A DNA stretch of 64,000 nt from Variovorax paradoxus (GCF_018614915.1 NZ_JAGGNU010000025.1:45647-109646); one strand, 5' to 3'; counted from the stretch's first letter, positions 51,670 through 60,761 are shown. The notes: generated from the letters alone by a model not told the origin. Numbers and translations are program-made.

Positions 51670-52469
51670 GCCTCCTCAAAGTCCAAGAACTCGGCAAATC
51701 CTTCGGCGGCGTCAAGGCCGTCGACGGCATCAGCTTCGAGCTGGCGCCGGGCGAACTGCTGGCGCTGATCGGCCCCAACGGCGCCGGCAAGTCCACCACC
51801 TTCAACATGGTCAACGGTCAGCTGAAGGCCGATCGCGGCTCGATCCAGCTCGACGGCCAGGAGCTCGTGGGCCGCAAGCCGCGCGAGATCTGGCGCATGG
51901 GCGTGGGCCGCACCTTCCAGATCGCCGAGACCTTCGCCTCGCTCACCGTGGTGGAGAACGTGCAGATGGCGCTGCTCTCGCACGACCACCAACTCTTCTC
52001 CACTTGGCGCCGCGCCGCCGACCACAAGCGCGACGAGGCCTTGGCGCTGCTCGACCAGGTCGGCATGAAGAGCCAGGGCGACCGGCCCTGCAGCGTGCTC
52101 GCCTACGGCGACGTCAAGCGCGTCGAGCTCGCGATCGCGATGGCCAACGCGCCGAAGCTGCTGCTGATGGACGAGCCCACCGCCGGCATGGCGCCCAAGG
52201 AGCGCAACTCCCTCATGGCATTGACCAAGCAACTCGTGATCGACCGCGGCATGGCGGTGCTCTTCACCGAACACAGCATGGACGTGGTTTTCGCGTATGC
52301 CGACCGCATGATCGTGCTGGCGCGCGGACGCCTCATCGCCCAGGGCAAGCCGCTCGAGATCCGCGACCATCCGAAGGTGCAGGAGGTGTACTTCGGCAGC
52401 GGCAAGACCTTCGAGAAGATCGCCGAGAAGGCCGCTGCGGTGAATGCGGCGGTAGGAGAAGCGGCATGA
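51666..52469 (+). CDS. ABC transporter ATP-binding protein (LivG-like)
   Basis: 267 aa. Walker A GPNGAGKST, Q-loop TFQIAETFASLTVVENV, signature-region VLAYGDVKRVELAIAMA in which the usual LSGGQ is LAYGD as in LivG proteins, Walker B LLLMDEPTAGMAP, and switch His FTEHSMDVVF. Translation is coupled to the permease through an ATGA overlap. The C-terminus ends with an alanine-rich tail just before a REP-like spacer. Confidence 0.9.
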   Translation: MSLLKVQELGKSFGGVKAVDGISFELAPGELLALIGPNGAGKSTTFNMVNGQLKADRGSIQLDGQELVGRKPREIWRMGVGRTFQIAETFASLTVVENVQMALLSHDHQLFSTWRRAADHKRDEALALLDQVGMKSQGDRPCSVLAYGDVKRVELAIAMANAPKLLLMDEPTAGMAPKERNSLMALTKQLVIDRGMAVLFTEHSMDVVFAYADRMIVLARGRLIAQGKPLEIRDHPKVQEVYFGSGKTFEKIAEKAAAVNAAVGEAA

Positions 52470-52484
52470 GCGCAGCGCCGGGCC

Positions 52485-52545
52485 GCCCCAAGCAAGCGCA
52501 CCCCCTCGGGGGGCAGCGAGGACACGCAGTGCCGAGCGAGGGGGC
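52485..52545 (+). repeat. Intergenic repeat between livG-like and livF-like genes
   Basis: The spacer reads GGGCCGCCCCAAGCAAGC, then CACCCCCTCGGGGGGCAGCG and ends GAGCGAGGGGGCTC. It contains the hairpin ACCCCCTCGGGGGGC and differs from copies A and B. This kind of spacer recurs in Comamonadaceae. The terminal GAGGGGG probably serves as the ribosome-binding site of the livF-like gene at 52549. Confidence 0.6.
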
Positions 52546-52548
52546 TCT

Positions 52549-53280
52549 ATGACGCATGAACGGTTGCTCGAAGCCAAGGCCCTGTGCGCCTGGTACGGCG
52601 CCGCGCAGATCCTCTACGACGTCGACCTCGAAGTGCGGCGCGGCGAAGTGGTCGCGCTCATGGGCCGCAACGGCGCCGGCAAGTCGACCACGCTCAAGGC
52701 GCTGATCGGCATGCTGGGTAAGCGGCGCGGTGCGGTGCGCTTCCTCGGCCATGACATTTCGAAGAGCGAGCCGCACCACGCGGCCAAGCTGGGCCTGGGC
52801 TTCGTGCCCGAGGACCGGCGCGTGTTCACCGACCTCACGGTGATGGAGAACCTCGAAGTCGGCAAGCAGGCCGCGCGCCGCTGGGCCGACGGCAGCGATG
52901 CGCCGCTGTGGACGCCGGAGCGCCTGTTCAAGCTCTTCCCGAATCTCGGCGAGATGCCCACCCGCCCCGGCGGACGCATGAGCGGCGGCGAGCAGCAGAT
53001 GCTGACCGTGGCGCGCACGCTGATGGGCAACCCGTACCTGGTGCTGCTCGACGAGCCCTCCGAAGGCGTAGCGCCGGTGATCGTCGAGCAGATGGCCAAC
53101 ATGATCCTCGAGCTCAAGGCGCAGGGCGTGAGCATCCTGCTGTCGGAGCAGAACATGCACTTCGCCGAGCTGGTCTCCGACCGCGCCTACGTGCTCGAGA
53201 AGGGACAGATCCGCTACCAGGCGTCGATGGCCGAGCTGGCCGCCAACGACGAGGTGCGCAGGGCGTACCTGAGCGTCTGA
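52549..53280 (+). CDS. ABC transporter ATP-binding protein (LivF-like)
   Basis: 243 aa. Walker A GRNGAGKST, Q-loop region FVPEDRRVFTDLTVMENLEVGKQ, signature MSGGEQQMLTVARTL, Walker B LVLLDEPSEGVAP and switch SEQNMHF. With the LivG-like protein it forms the ATPase pair for the fused permease. A nicotinamidase gene follows 34 bases later, so the importer and the enzyme producing nicotinate are likely cotranscribed. Confidence 0.92.
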   Translation: MTHERLLEAKALCAWYGAAQILYDVDLEVRRGEVVALMGRNGAGKSTTLKALIGMLGKRRGAVRFLGHDISKSEPHHAAKLGLGFVPEDRRVFTDLTVMENLEVGKQAARRWADGSDAPLWTPERLFKLFPNLGEMPTRPGGRMSGGEQQMLTVARTLMGNPYLVLLDEPSEGVAPVIVEQMANMILELKAQGVSILLSEQNMHFAELVSDRAYVLEKGQIRYQASMAELAANDEVRRAYLSV

Positions 53281-53314
53281 TCACAGGATTACTTCAACCC
53301 GAGGAGCGCACACC

Positions 53315-54040
53315 ATGCACAACACGCACCGCAGAACCTTTCTCCAGTCCGCCGCAGCCCTGGGGCTCGCGGGGCTCTCGGCGCCGCTGTTCGCCGCCGC
53401 GAAGATCAAGCCGGCGGCCAATGCGGCCCTGATCGTGGTCGATGTGCAGAACTGCTTCGTCGACGGCGGCACGCTGCCGGTCAAGGGCGGGGCCGAGGTG
53501 GTGCCGGTGATCAACAAGCTGTCGAGCGCCTTCGAGAACGTCATCGTCACGCAGGACTGGCACACGCAGGGCCATGCTTCCTTCGCGAGCGCGCATGCGG
53601 GCCAGAAGCCCTTCAGCAGCATCAAGCTGGCCTACGGCAACCAGGTGCTGTGGCCCGACCACTGCGTGCAGGGCACCGAGGACGCGGCGCTGCACAAGGA
53701 CCTGAAGCTGCCGACCGCGCAGGTGATCATCCGCAAGGGCTTCCGCAAGGGCATCGACAGCTACTCGGCCTTCGAGGAAGCCGACCGCAAGACCTCGACC
53801 GGCCTGGCCGGCTACCTCAAGCAGCGCGGCATTAAGACGGTGTTCGTGAGCGGGCTGGCCACCGACTTCTGCGTCGCCTGGACCGCGCTCGATGCGCGCA
53901 AGGCCGGCTTCGAGGCCTACGTGATCGAGGACGCGACGCGCGCCATCGATCTCAACGGTTCGCTGGCCGCGGCCTGGAAGCAGATGGCCGCCAAGGGCGT
54001 CAAGCGCATCCAGTCCACCGACATCGAAGTGGCGGCCTGA
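53315..54040 (+). CDS. pncA: Exported nicotinamidase (PncA-like, Tat signal)
   Basis: 241 aa. Hydrolyses nicotinamide to nicotinate + ammonia. The catalytic triad Asp43 (VVDVQNCF), Lys141 (IRKGF) and Cys186 (GLATDFCVAWT), and the metal ligands Asp81, His83 (QDWH) and His116 (WPDHCVQ), all match E. coli PncA. Unlike usual PncA, residues 1-29 are a twin-arginine signal (HRRTFLQSAAALGLAGLSAPLFAAA), so the enzyme should act in the periplasm. GAGGAG precedes the ATG. Placed between a Liv-type importer and a NicAB-like hydroxylase, it should turn external nicotinamide into the substrate of this locus. Confidence 0.88.
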   Translation: MHNTHRRTFLQSAAALGLAGLSAPLFAAAKIKPAANAALIVVDVQNCFVDGGTLPVKGGAEVVPVINKLSSAFENVIVTQDWHTQGHASFASAHAGQKPFSSIKLAYGNQVLWPDHCVQGTEDAALHKDLKLPTAQVIIRKGFRKGIDSYSAFEEADRKTSTGLAGYLKQRGIKTVFVSGLATDFCVAWTALDARKAGFEAYVIEDATRAIDLNGSLAAAWKQMAAKGVKRIQSTDIEVAA

Positions 54041-54043
54041 GCG

Positions 54044-55201
54044 ATGGGCCGCATCTCGCTACGCGCCGCGGCGCGCTGTGCCGCCGCGCTCGCCGTCTTC
54101 TCCTTCCCGGCCCTTGCGCTGGCCGCAGAGAACGGCGTCACCGACACCAGCATCCGCATCGGCCAGTCGGCCGTCTTCAGCGGCGTCGCGCAGGATTTCG
54201 GCAATGACTACCGCGCCGGCATCAAGCTCTACTTCGAGCGCGTGAACAAGGCCGGCGGCGTCAACGGCCGCAAGATCGAACTGCTGTCCTACGACGACGC
54301 CTACGAACCCCAGCGCACGGCGGCCAACACGGCCAAGCTGATCGACGAGGACAAGGTGTTCGCGCTGATGGGCTTCGTCGCCACCGGCAACCTGGTGGCG
54401 GCGATGCCGCTGGCCGACAAGGCCGGCGTGCCGATGTTCGCGCCGCTGGTGGGCACCAGCTCGTTCCGCACCAAGCTCAATCGCAACCTCTTCCACGTGC
54501 GCGCCGGCTACGACCTGGAGCTGCGCAAGATCATCAGCCACCTGTCGACCATCGGCATCCACAATATCGCCGTGGTGTTCCAGGACAGCGCCTTCGGCAA
54601 GTCGAACCTCGCGACCTGCGAGCAGCTCGCGGCCGAGTACAAGGTCAAGGTGGTGCAGGCGCTGCCGATGGCCATCGCCGCGACCGACGCCAAGGAGATC
54701 GGCGAGAGCCTGGCCAAGGCCAAGCCCGGCGCGGTGGTGATGATCATGGCCGGGCGCATGAGCGAGGTCTTCATCCGCGACTACCGCGCCGGCGGCGCGG
54801 GTGCGCCGCTCTACACGCTCTCGGTCGGCATCACCGACGCCGTTGGTTCGGCGCAGCGCCTGGGCGGCAAGCTCGAAGGCCTGGTCACCGCCAGCATCGT
54901 GCCGCCGCCGCAGATGGTGCGCGTGCCGATCGTGGCGGACTACCGGCGCGATCGCGCCGAGTTCGGCGAGAAGATCGACAGCTACACCGCGCTCGAAGGC
55001 TACATCGCGGCGCGCGTGTTCGTCGAAGGGCTCAAGCGCGCCGGCCGCCATCTCACGCGCGACAGCTTCGTCGCGGCGCTCGAAGGCCTGGGCGACACGC
55101 GCATCGGCGAGTTCCCCGTGGCCTACGGCCCGAAGAACCACAACGGCTCGACCTTCGTCGATCTGGAGATGTACACCCGTGACGGACGCCTCCAGCGCTG
55201 A
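54044..55201 (+). CDS. Liv-type substrate-binding protein, second in locus
   Basis: 385 aa, periplasmic. Signal peptide GRISLRAAARCAAALAVFSFPALALAAE, then NGVTDTSIRIGQSAVFSGVAQDFGNDYRAGIKLYFERVNKAGGVNGRKIELLSYDDAYEP, typical of the family 6 (LivJ-like) fold. It has no permease of its own nearby and may deliver a second ligand to the fused LivHM transporter. It begins four bases after the nicotinamidase stop and its last 23 bases overlap the 2Fe-2S subunit gene. Confidence 0.87.
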   Translation: MGRISLRAAARCAAALAVFSFPALALAAENGVTDTSIRIGQSAVFSGVAQDFGNDYRAGIKLYFERVNKAGGVNGRKIELLSYDDAYEPQRTAANTAKLIDEDKVFALMGFVATGNLVAAMPLADKAGVPMFAPLVGTSSFRTKLNRNLFHVRAGYDLELRKIISHLSTIGIHNIAVVFQDSAFGKSNLATCEQLAAEYKVKVVQALPMAIAATDAKEIGESLAKAKPGAVVMIMAGRMSEVFIRDYRAGGAGAPLYTLSVGITDAVGSAQRLGGKLEGLVTASIVPPPQMVRVPIVADYRRDRAEFGEKIDSYTALEGYIAARVFVEGLKRAGRHLTRDSFVAALEGLGDTRIGEFPVAYGPKNHNGSTFVDLEMYTRDGRLQR

Positions 55202-55679
55202 GCGCTTCACCCTGCAGGTCAACGGGCGCGCGCACGCGCTCGCGGTGCCGCGCGAGGCCTCGCTCCTGCACGTGCTGCGCAACGACCTGGGCCTGAACGG
55301 CCCCAAGTACGGCTGCGGCCTGGGCCAGTGCGGCGCCTGCACCGTGTGGGTCGACGGCGTGGCGGCGCGGGCCTGCGTGATCCCGGCGCATGGGGTGGCC
55401 GGGCGAGAGATCACCACGCTCGAAGGCCTCGGCTCGCGGGACCGCTGGCATCCGGTGCAGCAAGGCTTCGAGGACGCGCAGGGCGCGCAATGCGGCTACT
55501 GCCTCAACGGCATGGTGATGCAGGCGGCGGCGCTGCTGGCGCGCGAGCCGCATCCGAGCGATGCGCGGATCCGCGACGAGCTCTCAGGCAACCTGTGCCG
55601 CTGCGGCACGCACGTCGAGATCATGGCCGCCGTCCGGCGCGCCGCGGAGCTGATGGCATCGAAGGACGCCGACTCGTGA
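55179..55679 (+). CDS. nicA: Nicotinate dehydrogenase 2Fe-2S subunit (NicA-like)
   Basis: 166 aa. Small subunit of the xanthine-oxidase family with two 2Fe-2S clusters. The first is plant-ferredoxin-type (KYGCGLGQCGACTVWVDG...AC), the second has CGYCLNGM...CRCG. The GTG start at 55179 is chosen because GGAG sits nine bases upstream and homology begins right after it (SSAERFTLQVNG). In Pseudomonas putida the NicA/NicB pair hydroxylates nicotinate to 6-hydroxynicotinate. The same architecture also occurs in isoquinoline and aldehyde oxidoreductases. Ends with a four-base GTGA overlap onto the large subunit. Confidence 0.8.
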   Translation: MTDASSAERFTLQVNGRAHALAVPREASLLHVLRNDLGLNGPKYGCGLGQCGACTVWVDGVAARACVIPAHGVAGREITTLEGLGSRDRWHPVQQGFEDAQGAQCGYCLNGMVMQAAALLAREPHPSDARIRDELSGNLCRCGTHVEIMAAVRRAAELMASKDADS

Positions 55680-58600
55680 GCCGGCGCGCCGAGCTGCCGA
55701 AGACGCGCAGCGATTTTTTCTCGGCCCAGGGCGTGCTGCTGGTGGTGCGCGACACGCCGCCCGCGCCGCCGGTCGCCAACGGCCAGCCGGCCATTGTGTC
55801 GGGCAACCCGGCGGAAGGCCCCGAGATCCTGCTCGCGCTGTGGGACGACTGCAGCGTGACGGCGCTCCATGGTCATGTCGATCTCGGCACCGGCATCCAG
55901 ACCTCGCTCGCACAGATCGTCGCCGAGGAGCTCGATCTGCCGCTGGCGCAGATCCGCATGGTGCTGGGCGACACGGCGCGAGCGCCGAACCAGGGCGCGA
56001 CGATTGCCAGTTCCTCGCTGCAGATCCATGCCGCGCCCTTGCGGCTCGCGGCGGCGCAGGCGCGCGCCTGGCTCGTCGCGCAAGCCTCGGAGTGCTTCGG
56101 CGTGCAGCCTTCGCTGCTGGCGGTGCGCGAGGGCCGCATCCACGCCGGCGAGGACCCCGCGTTCAGCGTCGGCGTCGGCGAGCTGGTGGCCGGCGCGCGC
56201 ACCGTGCTGCAGCTCGACGCCGAGGCTCGCCTCAAGGACCCGAAGGATTACCGCATCGTCGGCAGCCGCGTGCCGCGCGTCGACATCCCGGCCAAGCTCT
56301 CGGGCGAGCGGGTGTTCGTGCACGACATGCGCGTGCCCGGCATGCTGCACGGCCGCGTCCTGCGGCCGCCCTATGCGGGCGCCGACCACGGCGACTACAT
56401 CGGCAACACGCTCGAGTCGGTGGACGAATCCTCGATCGCGCACATCCCCGGCATCCGCGCGGTGGTGGTGATCCGCGATTTCGTCGGCATCGTGGCGGAG
56501 CGCGAGGAGCATGCCGAGCAGGCGCTGCGCGAACTGCGCGTGACCTGGAAGAAGTGGCCCGGCCTGCCTTCGCTCGACGATCTCGAAGGCGCGATCCGCG
56601 CCAACCCCGCCACGCAGCGCCTCCTGGTCGACGAAGGCGATGTCGACGGCGCGCTCGCGAATGCCGCGGAGTCGATGCCGCGCACCTACGTCTGGCCCTA
56701 CCAGATGCATGCGTCGATCGGCCCCTCGTGCGCACTGGCGCAGTGGCAGCCCGAGGGTGAGGGCGAGGACGGCGATGTGCAGTTGCGCGTGTGGGCCGGT
56801 TCGCAGAACCCGCATGTGCTGCGTGCCGACCTCGCCAAGCTCATGGGCGTGGACGAGCTCGCGGTCGACGTGGTGCGCATGGAAGCGGCCGGCTGCTACG
56901 GCCGCAACGGCGCCGACGACGTGGCGGCCGATGCGGCTCTGCTTGCGCGTGCGGCCGGCGCGCCGGTGCGCGTGCAGCTCACGCGCGAGCAGGAGCATGC
57001 ATGGGAGCCCAAGGGCGCGGCGCAGCTGATGCAGGTGCGGGGCGGCCTCGACGGCGAAGGCGGCGTCGCGGCCTACGACTTCGAGACCTCCTACCCCTCG
57101 AACGGCGCGCCCACGCTGGCGCTGCTGCTCACGCGCACCATCGAGCCGACGGCGCAGGCCTTCGAGATGGGCGACCGCACCGCGCGCCCGCCCTACAGCT
57201 ACGGCAACCTGCGCGTCAAGGTCAACGACATGGCGCCGATCGTGCGCGCTTCGTGGCTGCGTGGCGTGTCGGCGCTGCCCAGTTCCTTCGCGCACGAGTC
57301 CTATGTCGACGAGCTGGCGACTGCGGCCGGCGTGGACCCGGTGGCCTTCCGCCTGCGCCATCTGCACGATCCGCGCGCGGCCGAGCTGGTGCGCGAGACT
57401 GCGGAGAAGGCCTGCTGGCGCATGCGCACCGGCCCGCAGGAAAACGCTGATGGCGGCCTCGGCCCCGGCGGCGACGTGCTGTTCGGCCAGGGCTTCGCCT
57501 ACGCGCGCTACGTGCACAGCAAGTGGCCGGGCTTCGGCGCCGCCTGGTCGGCCTGGGTGGCCGACGTCGAGGTCAACCGCAAGACCGGCGAGGTGCATGT
57601 GCGCCGCGTGGTGGTGGGGCATGACGCAGGGCTGTTGGTCAACCCGGCCGGGGTCGAGCACCAGATTCACGGCAACGTGATCCAGACCACCAGCCGCGCA
57701 TTGAAAGAGCGCGTGCAGTTCGCGCCGCAGAGCGCGCCGAACCTGGGCGTGGTCGTGAGCCGCGAATGGGGCAGCTACCCGATCGTCAGCTTCCGCGACG
57801 TGCCGGTGATCGAGGTGATGCACATGCAGCGTCCCGGCGAGCCGCCGCTGGGGGCGGGCGAGTCGTCTTCTGTGCCGGGGACGGCGGCGATCGCGAATGC
57901 GATCTTCGATGCGACGGGCGTGCGCTTCAGGGCGCCGCCTTTCACGCCGGAAGTGGTGCGTGCCGCGCTGAACTCGTCTTCACTCCCTCCCCCTCTGGGG
58001 GAGGGCTGGGGTGGGGGCCAGCGGGCGGTCGATGGGTACGCCGTCGTGCCCCCATCCCAACCTTCCCTCAGGGGGGGAAGGAGCAAGGCAGCCGCTGCGC
58101 TGGCCCTCATCGCCAGCGGCATCAGCGTCATCGCCGGCCTCATGGGTTGGCGCTCGACGATCGCGCCGGTCGCGTTCAGCGCCCCCGTCTACAGCCAATC
58201 CACCGTCGAGCGCGGCCGCACGCTCGCCGCCATCGGCGACTGCGCCGTCTGCCATACCGCGCCGGGCGGCGCGCCCAACGCCGGCGGGCGCGCGATGGAG
58301 ACGCCCTTCGGTACCCTTCACAGCACCAACCTCACGCCCGACGCCGAGACCGGCCTGGGCCGCTGGTCCTTCAGCGCCTTCCAGCGCGCGATGCGCGAAG
58401 GCATCTCGCGCGACGGACATCACCTCTACCCGGCCTTTCCGTACACCGCCTTCGCGAAGACCAGCGACGACGACCTGCAGGCGCTCTACGCCTACTTCAT
58501 GTCGCTGCCGGCCGTGCACGCGCCCACCCCCGAAGCAAAGCTCAAGTTCCCCTTCGGCCTGCGTCCGCTGATGGCCGGCTGGAACGCGCTCTTCCACGAT

Positions 58601-59383
58601 CCCGCGCCGATGCAAACCGCCCCGCAGCAAAGCGCCGAATGGAATCGCGGCGCCTACCTGGTCAATGGCCTCGGCCATTGCGGCGCCTGCCACACGCCGC
58701 GCAATGCGCTCGGTGCGGAGCAGGGCGGCAGCGCCTTCCTCTCCGGCGCGATGGTCGAGGGCTGGGAGGCGCCGGCACTCACCAGCCTGTCGAAGGCGGC
58801 CGTGCCGTGGAACGCCGATGCGCTCTACCGTTACCTGCGCAACGGCCACAGTCCGCGCCACGGCGTCGCCGGCGGGCCGATGGCCGAGGTGGTGCGCGAG
58901 TTGGCGGCCGTGCCCGACGAGGACATCCGCGCGATGGCCACGTACCTCGCCTCCTTCAACCCGGCCGCGAGCGATGCCGAAGCGAGCGCGCAGGCACAGC
59001 GCGCGGTCGCGACTGCTGCGGCCGGCCAGGGCCAACTGCTCGGCCCCGGCCAGCGCATGTTCGACGGCGCGTGCGCCGCCTGCCATCACGACGGCAACGG
59101 GCCGACCCTGCTGGGCGTGAACACGCCGCTCGCGCTCAACAGCAATCTCAGGAGCGAGCGGCCGGACAACCTGCTGCGCACCATCCTCGACGGCGTGCGC
59201 GAGCCGGCCTCGCGCGAGATCGGCTTCATGCCCGCCTTCCGCGAGGCGCTCGACGATGCGCAAATCGCCGAGCTCGCCGGCTACATGCGCGCCCGCTTCG
59301 CGCCGCAGGAGCCGGCGTGGAAAGACCTGCCGCAAAGCGTCGCGCGCCTGCGCGCCGCGAGCCCGAATCCCCCGGCGCGCTGA
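55676..59383 (+). CDS. nicB: Nicotinate dehydrogenase large subunit with fused triheme cytochrome c (NicB-like)
   Basis: 1235 aa. Residues ~1-765 are a molybdopterin-binding xanthine-dehydrogenase-family domain (LWDDCSVTALHGHVDLGTGIQTSLAQIVAEEL, TIASSSLQIHAAPL, IVGSRVPRVDIPAKLSGERVFVHD, GCYGRNGADDVAADAALLAR). A helix (AAAALALIASGISVIAGLMGW, ~804-824) follows. Three c-type heme sites then occur: CAVCH (856), CGACH (1002) and CAACH (1133). This matches the P. putida NicB layout, with electrons passing to the respiratory chain. Residues ~770-803 (SLPPPLGEGWGGG...) are encoded by a palindromic repeat inserted in frame. The GTG start overlaps nicA. The substrate is inferred from the locus. Confidence 0.82.
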   Translation: MSRRAELPKTRSDFFSAQGVLLVVRDTPPAPPVANGQPAIVSGNPAEGPEILLALWDDCSVTALHGHVDLGTGIQTSLAQIVAEELDLPLAQIRMVLGDTARAPNQGATIASSSLQIHAAPLRLAAAQARAWLVAQASECFGVQPSLLAVREGRIHAGEDPAFSVGVGELVAGARTVLQLDAEARLKDPKDYRIVGSRVPRVDIPAKLSGERVFVHDMRVPGMLHGRVLRPPYAGADHGDYIGNTLESVDESSIAHIPGIRAVVVIRDFVGIVAEREEHAEQALRELRVTWKKWPGLPSLDDLEGAIRANPATQRLLVDEGDVDGALANAAESMPRTYVWPYQMHASIGPSCALAQWQPEGEGEDGDVQLRVWAGSQNPHVLRADLAKLMGVDELAVDVVRMEAAGCYGRNGADDVAADAALLARAAGAPVRVQLTREQEHAWEPKGAAQLMQVRGGLDGEGGVAAYDFETSYPSNGAPTLALLLTRTIEPTAQAFEMGDRTARPPYSYGNLRVKVNDMAPIVRASWLRGVSALPSSFAHESYVDELATAAGVDPVAFRLRHLHDPRAAELVRETAEKACWRMRTGPQENADGGLGPGGDVLFGQGFAYARYVHSKWPGFGAAWSAWVADVEVNRKTGEVHVRRVVVGHDAGLLVNPAGVEHQIHGNVIQTTSRALKERVQFAPQSAPNLGVVVSREWGSYPIVSFRDVPVIEVMHMQRPGEPPLGAGESSSVPGTAAIANAIFDATGVRFRAPPFTPEVVRAALNSSSLPPPLGEGWGGGQRAVDGYAVVPPSQPSLRGGRSKAAAALALIASGISVIAGLMGWRSTIAPVAFSAPVYSQSTVERGRTLAAIGDCAVCHTAPGGAPNAGGRAMETPFGTLHSTNLTPDAETGLGRWSFSAFQRAMREGISRDGHHLYPAFPYTAFAKTSDDDLQALYAYFMSLPAVHAPTPEAKLKFPFGLRPLMAGWNALFHDPAPMQTAPQQSAEWNRGAYLVNGLGHCGACHTPRNALGAEQGGSAFLSGAMVEGWEAPALTSLSKAAVPWNADALYRYLRNGHSPRHGVAGGPMAEVVRELAAVPDEDIRAMATYLASFNPAASDAEASAQAQRAVATAAAGQGQLLGPGQRMFDGACAACHHDGNGPTLLGVNTPLALNSNLRSERPDNLLRTILDGVREPASREIGFMPAFREALDDAQIAELAGYMRARFAPQEPAWKDLPQSVARLRAASPNPPAR
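57983..58084 (+). repeat. Palindromic repeat inserted in frame inside the nicB-like gene
   Basis: Starts CTCCCTCCCCCTCTGGGGG, continues GAGGGCTGGGGTGGGGGC, then after ~25 bases GCCCCCATCCCAACC and TTCCCTCAGGGGGGGAAGGAG. The halves are roughly inverted. Elements of this kind are usually intergenic in Betaproteobacteria. Here it is 102 bases, or 34 codons, so the frame is kept and it becomes the linker between the molybdenum domain and the membrane-cytochrome domain. Confidence 0.8.
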
Positions 59384-59446
59384 CAGTCCCGTACGATCGC
59401 CATGCAGAGGCCGGTTCATCGGCCCGATCTTTTCTGGAGACCCCGC

Positions 59447-60631
59447 ATGCCTTCGACCTTGTCGCCCGCCGCCTCCCTGCCTCGCGATGCCGAGCGCGCC
59501 CTCCTGATCGGACGCCTCTGGCAGCCCGGCATCGGCCCGACGCCGGTGGCGGTGCACGAGGGCGGCCTGCACGACCTAACGCGCCTTGCGCCCACCACCA
59601 GCCAGCTCTTCGAGCTCGACGATCCCGCTGGCGCCGTGCGCCAGGGCCTGCGCGACAACACCGCGCCGCGCATCGCCGCGCTCGATGCCGCCCTGGCCAA
59701 CAGCGACGAGGCGAAGCGCGACCCTGCCCAGCCCTGGCTGCTCGCGCCCTGCGACCTGCAGGCCGTCAAGGCCAGCGGCGTGACCTTCGTCGCCAGCCTG
59801 CTGGAGCGCGTGATCGAGGAGCAGTCGCGCGGCGATGCGTCCAAGGCCGAATCGATCCGCGCCGCGCTCGGCGGCGTGCTCGGCGACAACCTCGCGGGCA
59901 TCGTGCCGGGCTCGCCGCAGGCCGCGCAAGTGAAGGAGGTACTGATCGCGCAGGGCGCCTGGTCGCAGTACCTCGAGGTCGGCATCGGCCCCGACGCCGA
60001 GATCTTCACCAAGGCGCCGGTGCTGGCCTCGGTGGGCACCGGCGCCGACGTCGGCATCCATTCGGCCTCGGTCTGGAACAACCCCGAGCCCGAGGTCGTG
60101 CTCGCGGTCGACAGCCGCGGCCGGACGCTGGGTGCCGCCCTGGGCAACGACGTCAACCTGCGCGACTTCGAGGGCCGCAGCGCGCTCCTGCTCGGCAAGG
60201 CCAAGGACAACAACGCCTCGTGCGCGATCGGCCCCTTCATCCGCCTCTTCGACCAGCACTTCGGCATCGACGAAGTGCGCCGCATCACGGTGGCGCTGCG
60301 CGTTTCGGGGCCCGAGGGCTTCGTGCTCGAAGGTTCGAGTTCGCTCGCGCTGATCAGCCGCGACCCGCTGGACATCGTGTCGCATGCCATCGGGCCGCAC
60401 CATGACTATCCCGACGGCCTGATGCTCTTCCTCGGCACCATGTTCGCGCCCACGCAGGACCGCCACGGCCCGGGCCAGGGCTTCACCCACGTGGTCGGCG
60501 ACCGCGTGACCATCTCGGCGCCCGAGCTCGGCGCGCTGGAGAACCGCGTGGTGCATTCCGACCAGGCGGCGCGCTGGTCCTTCGGCATCGGCGCGCTGAT
60601 GCGCAATCTCGCGGGGCGCGGGCTGCTCTAG
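59447..60631 (+). CDS. Fumarylacetoacetate hydrolase (FAH)-family protein, AraD1-like
   Basis: 394 aa. The ATG at 59447 follows CTGGAGACCCC and is preferred to the one at 59402. FAH-fold features include CDLQAVKASGVTFVASLLERVIEEQSRGD, FTKAPVLASVGTGADVGIHSASVWNNPEPEVVLAVDSRGRTLGAALGNDVNLRDFEGRSALLLGKAKDNNASCAIGPFIRLFD, with metal ligands in the EPE and VNLRDF segments. Long members of this type are often 2-keto-3-deoxy-sugar-acid dehydratases or hydratases. Located just after the nicB-like gene, it may act on a keto- or enol-acid made from the opened pyridine ring, but this is inference. Confidence 0.75.
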   Translation: MPSTLSPAASLPRDAERALLIGRLWQPGIGPTPVAVHEGGLHDLTRLAPTTSQLFELDDPAGAVRQGLRDNTAPRIAALDAALANSDEAKRDPAQPWLLAPCDLQAVKASGVTFVASLLERVIEEQSRGDASKAESIRAALGGVLGDNLAGIVPGSPQAAQVKEVLIAQGAWSQYLEVGIGPDAEIFTKAPVLASVGTGADVGIHSASVWNNPEPEVVLAVDSRGRTLGAALGNDVNLRDFEGRSALLLGKAKDNNASCAIGPFIRLFDQHFGIDEVRRITVALRVSGPEGFVLEGSSSLALISRDPLDIVSHAIGPHHDYPDGLMLFLGTMFAPTQDRHGPGQGFTHVVGDRVTISAPELGALENRVVHSDQAARWSFGIGALMRNLAGRGLL

Positions 60632-60761
60632 CCGAGGCCCAGCAAGTAAGTCGAATTCCTGAAAGGGTTTGCCCCCGCGGTCCAAAGCGCGTGTCTGTTA
60701 ACAATTGCACACACTTTGGGCCAGCGCATTCCTGCGCCCGGCCTCCGCTTGAAGGAGCGTC

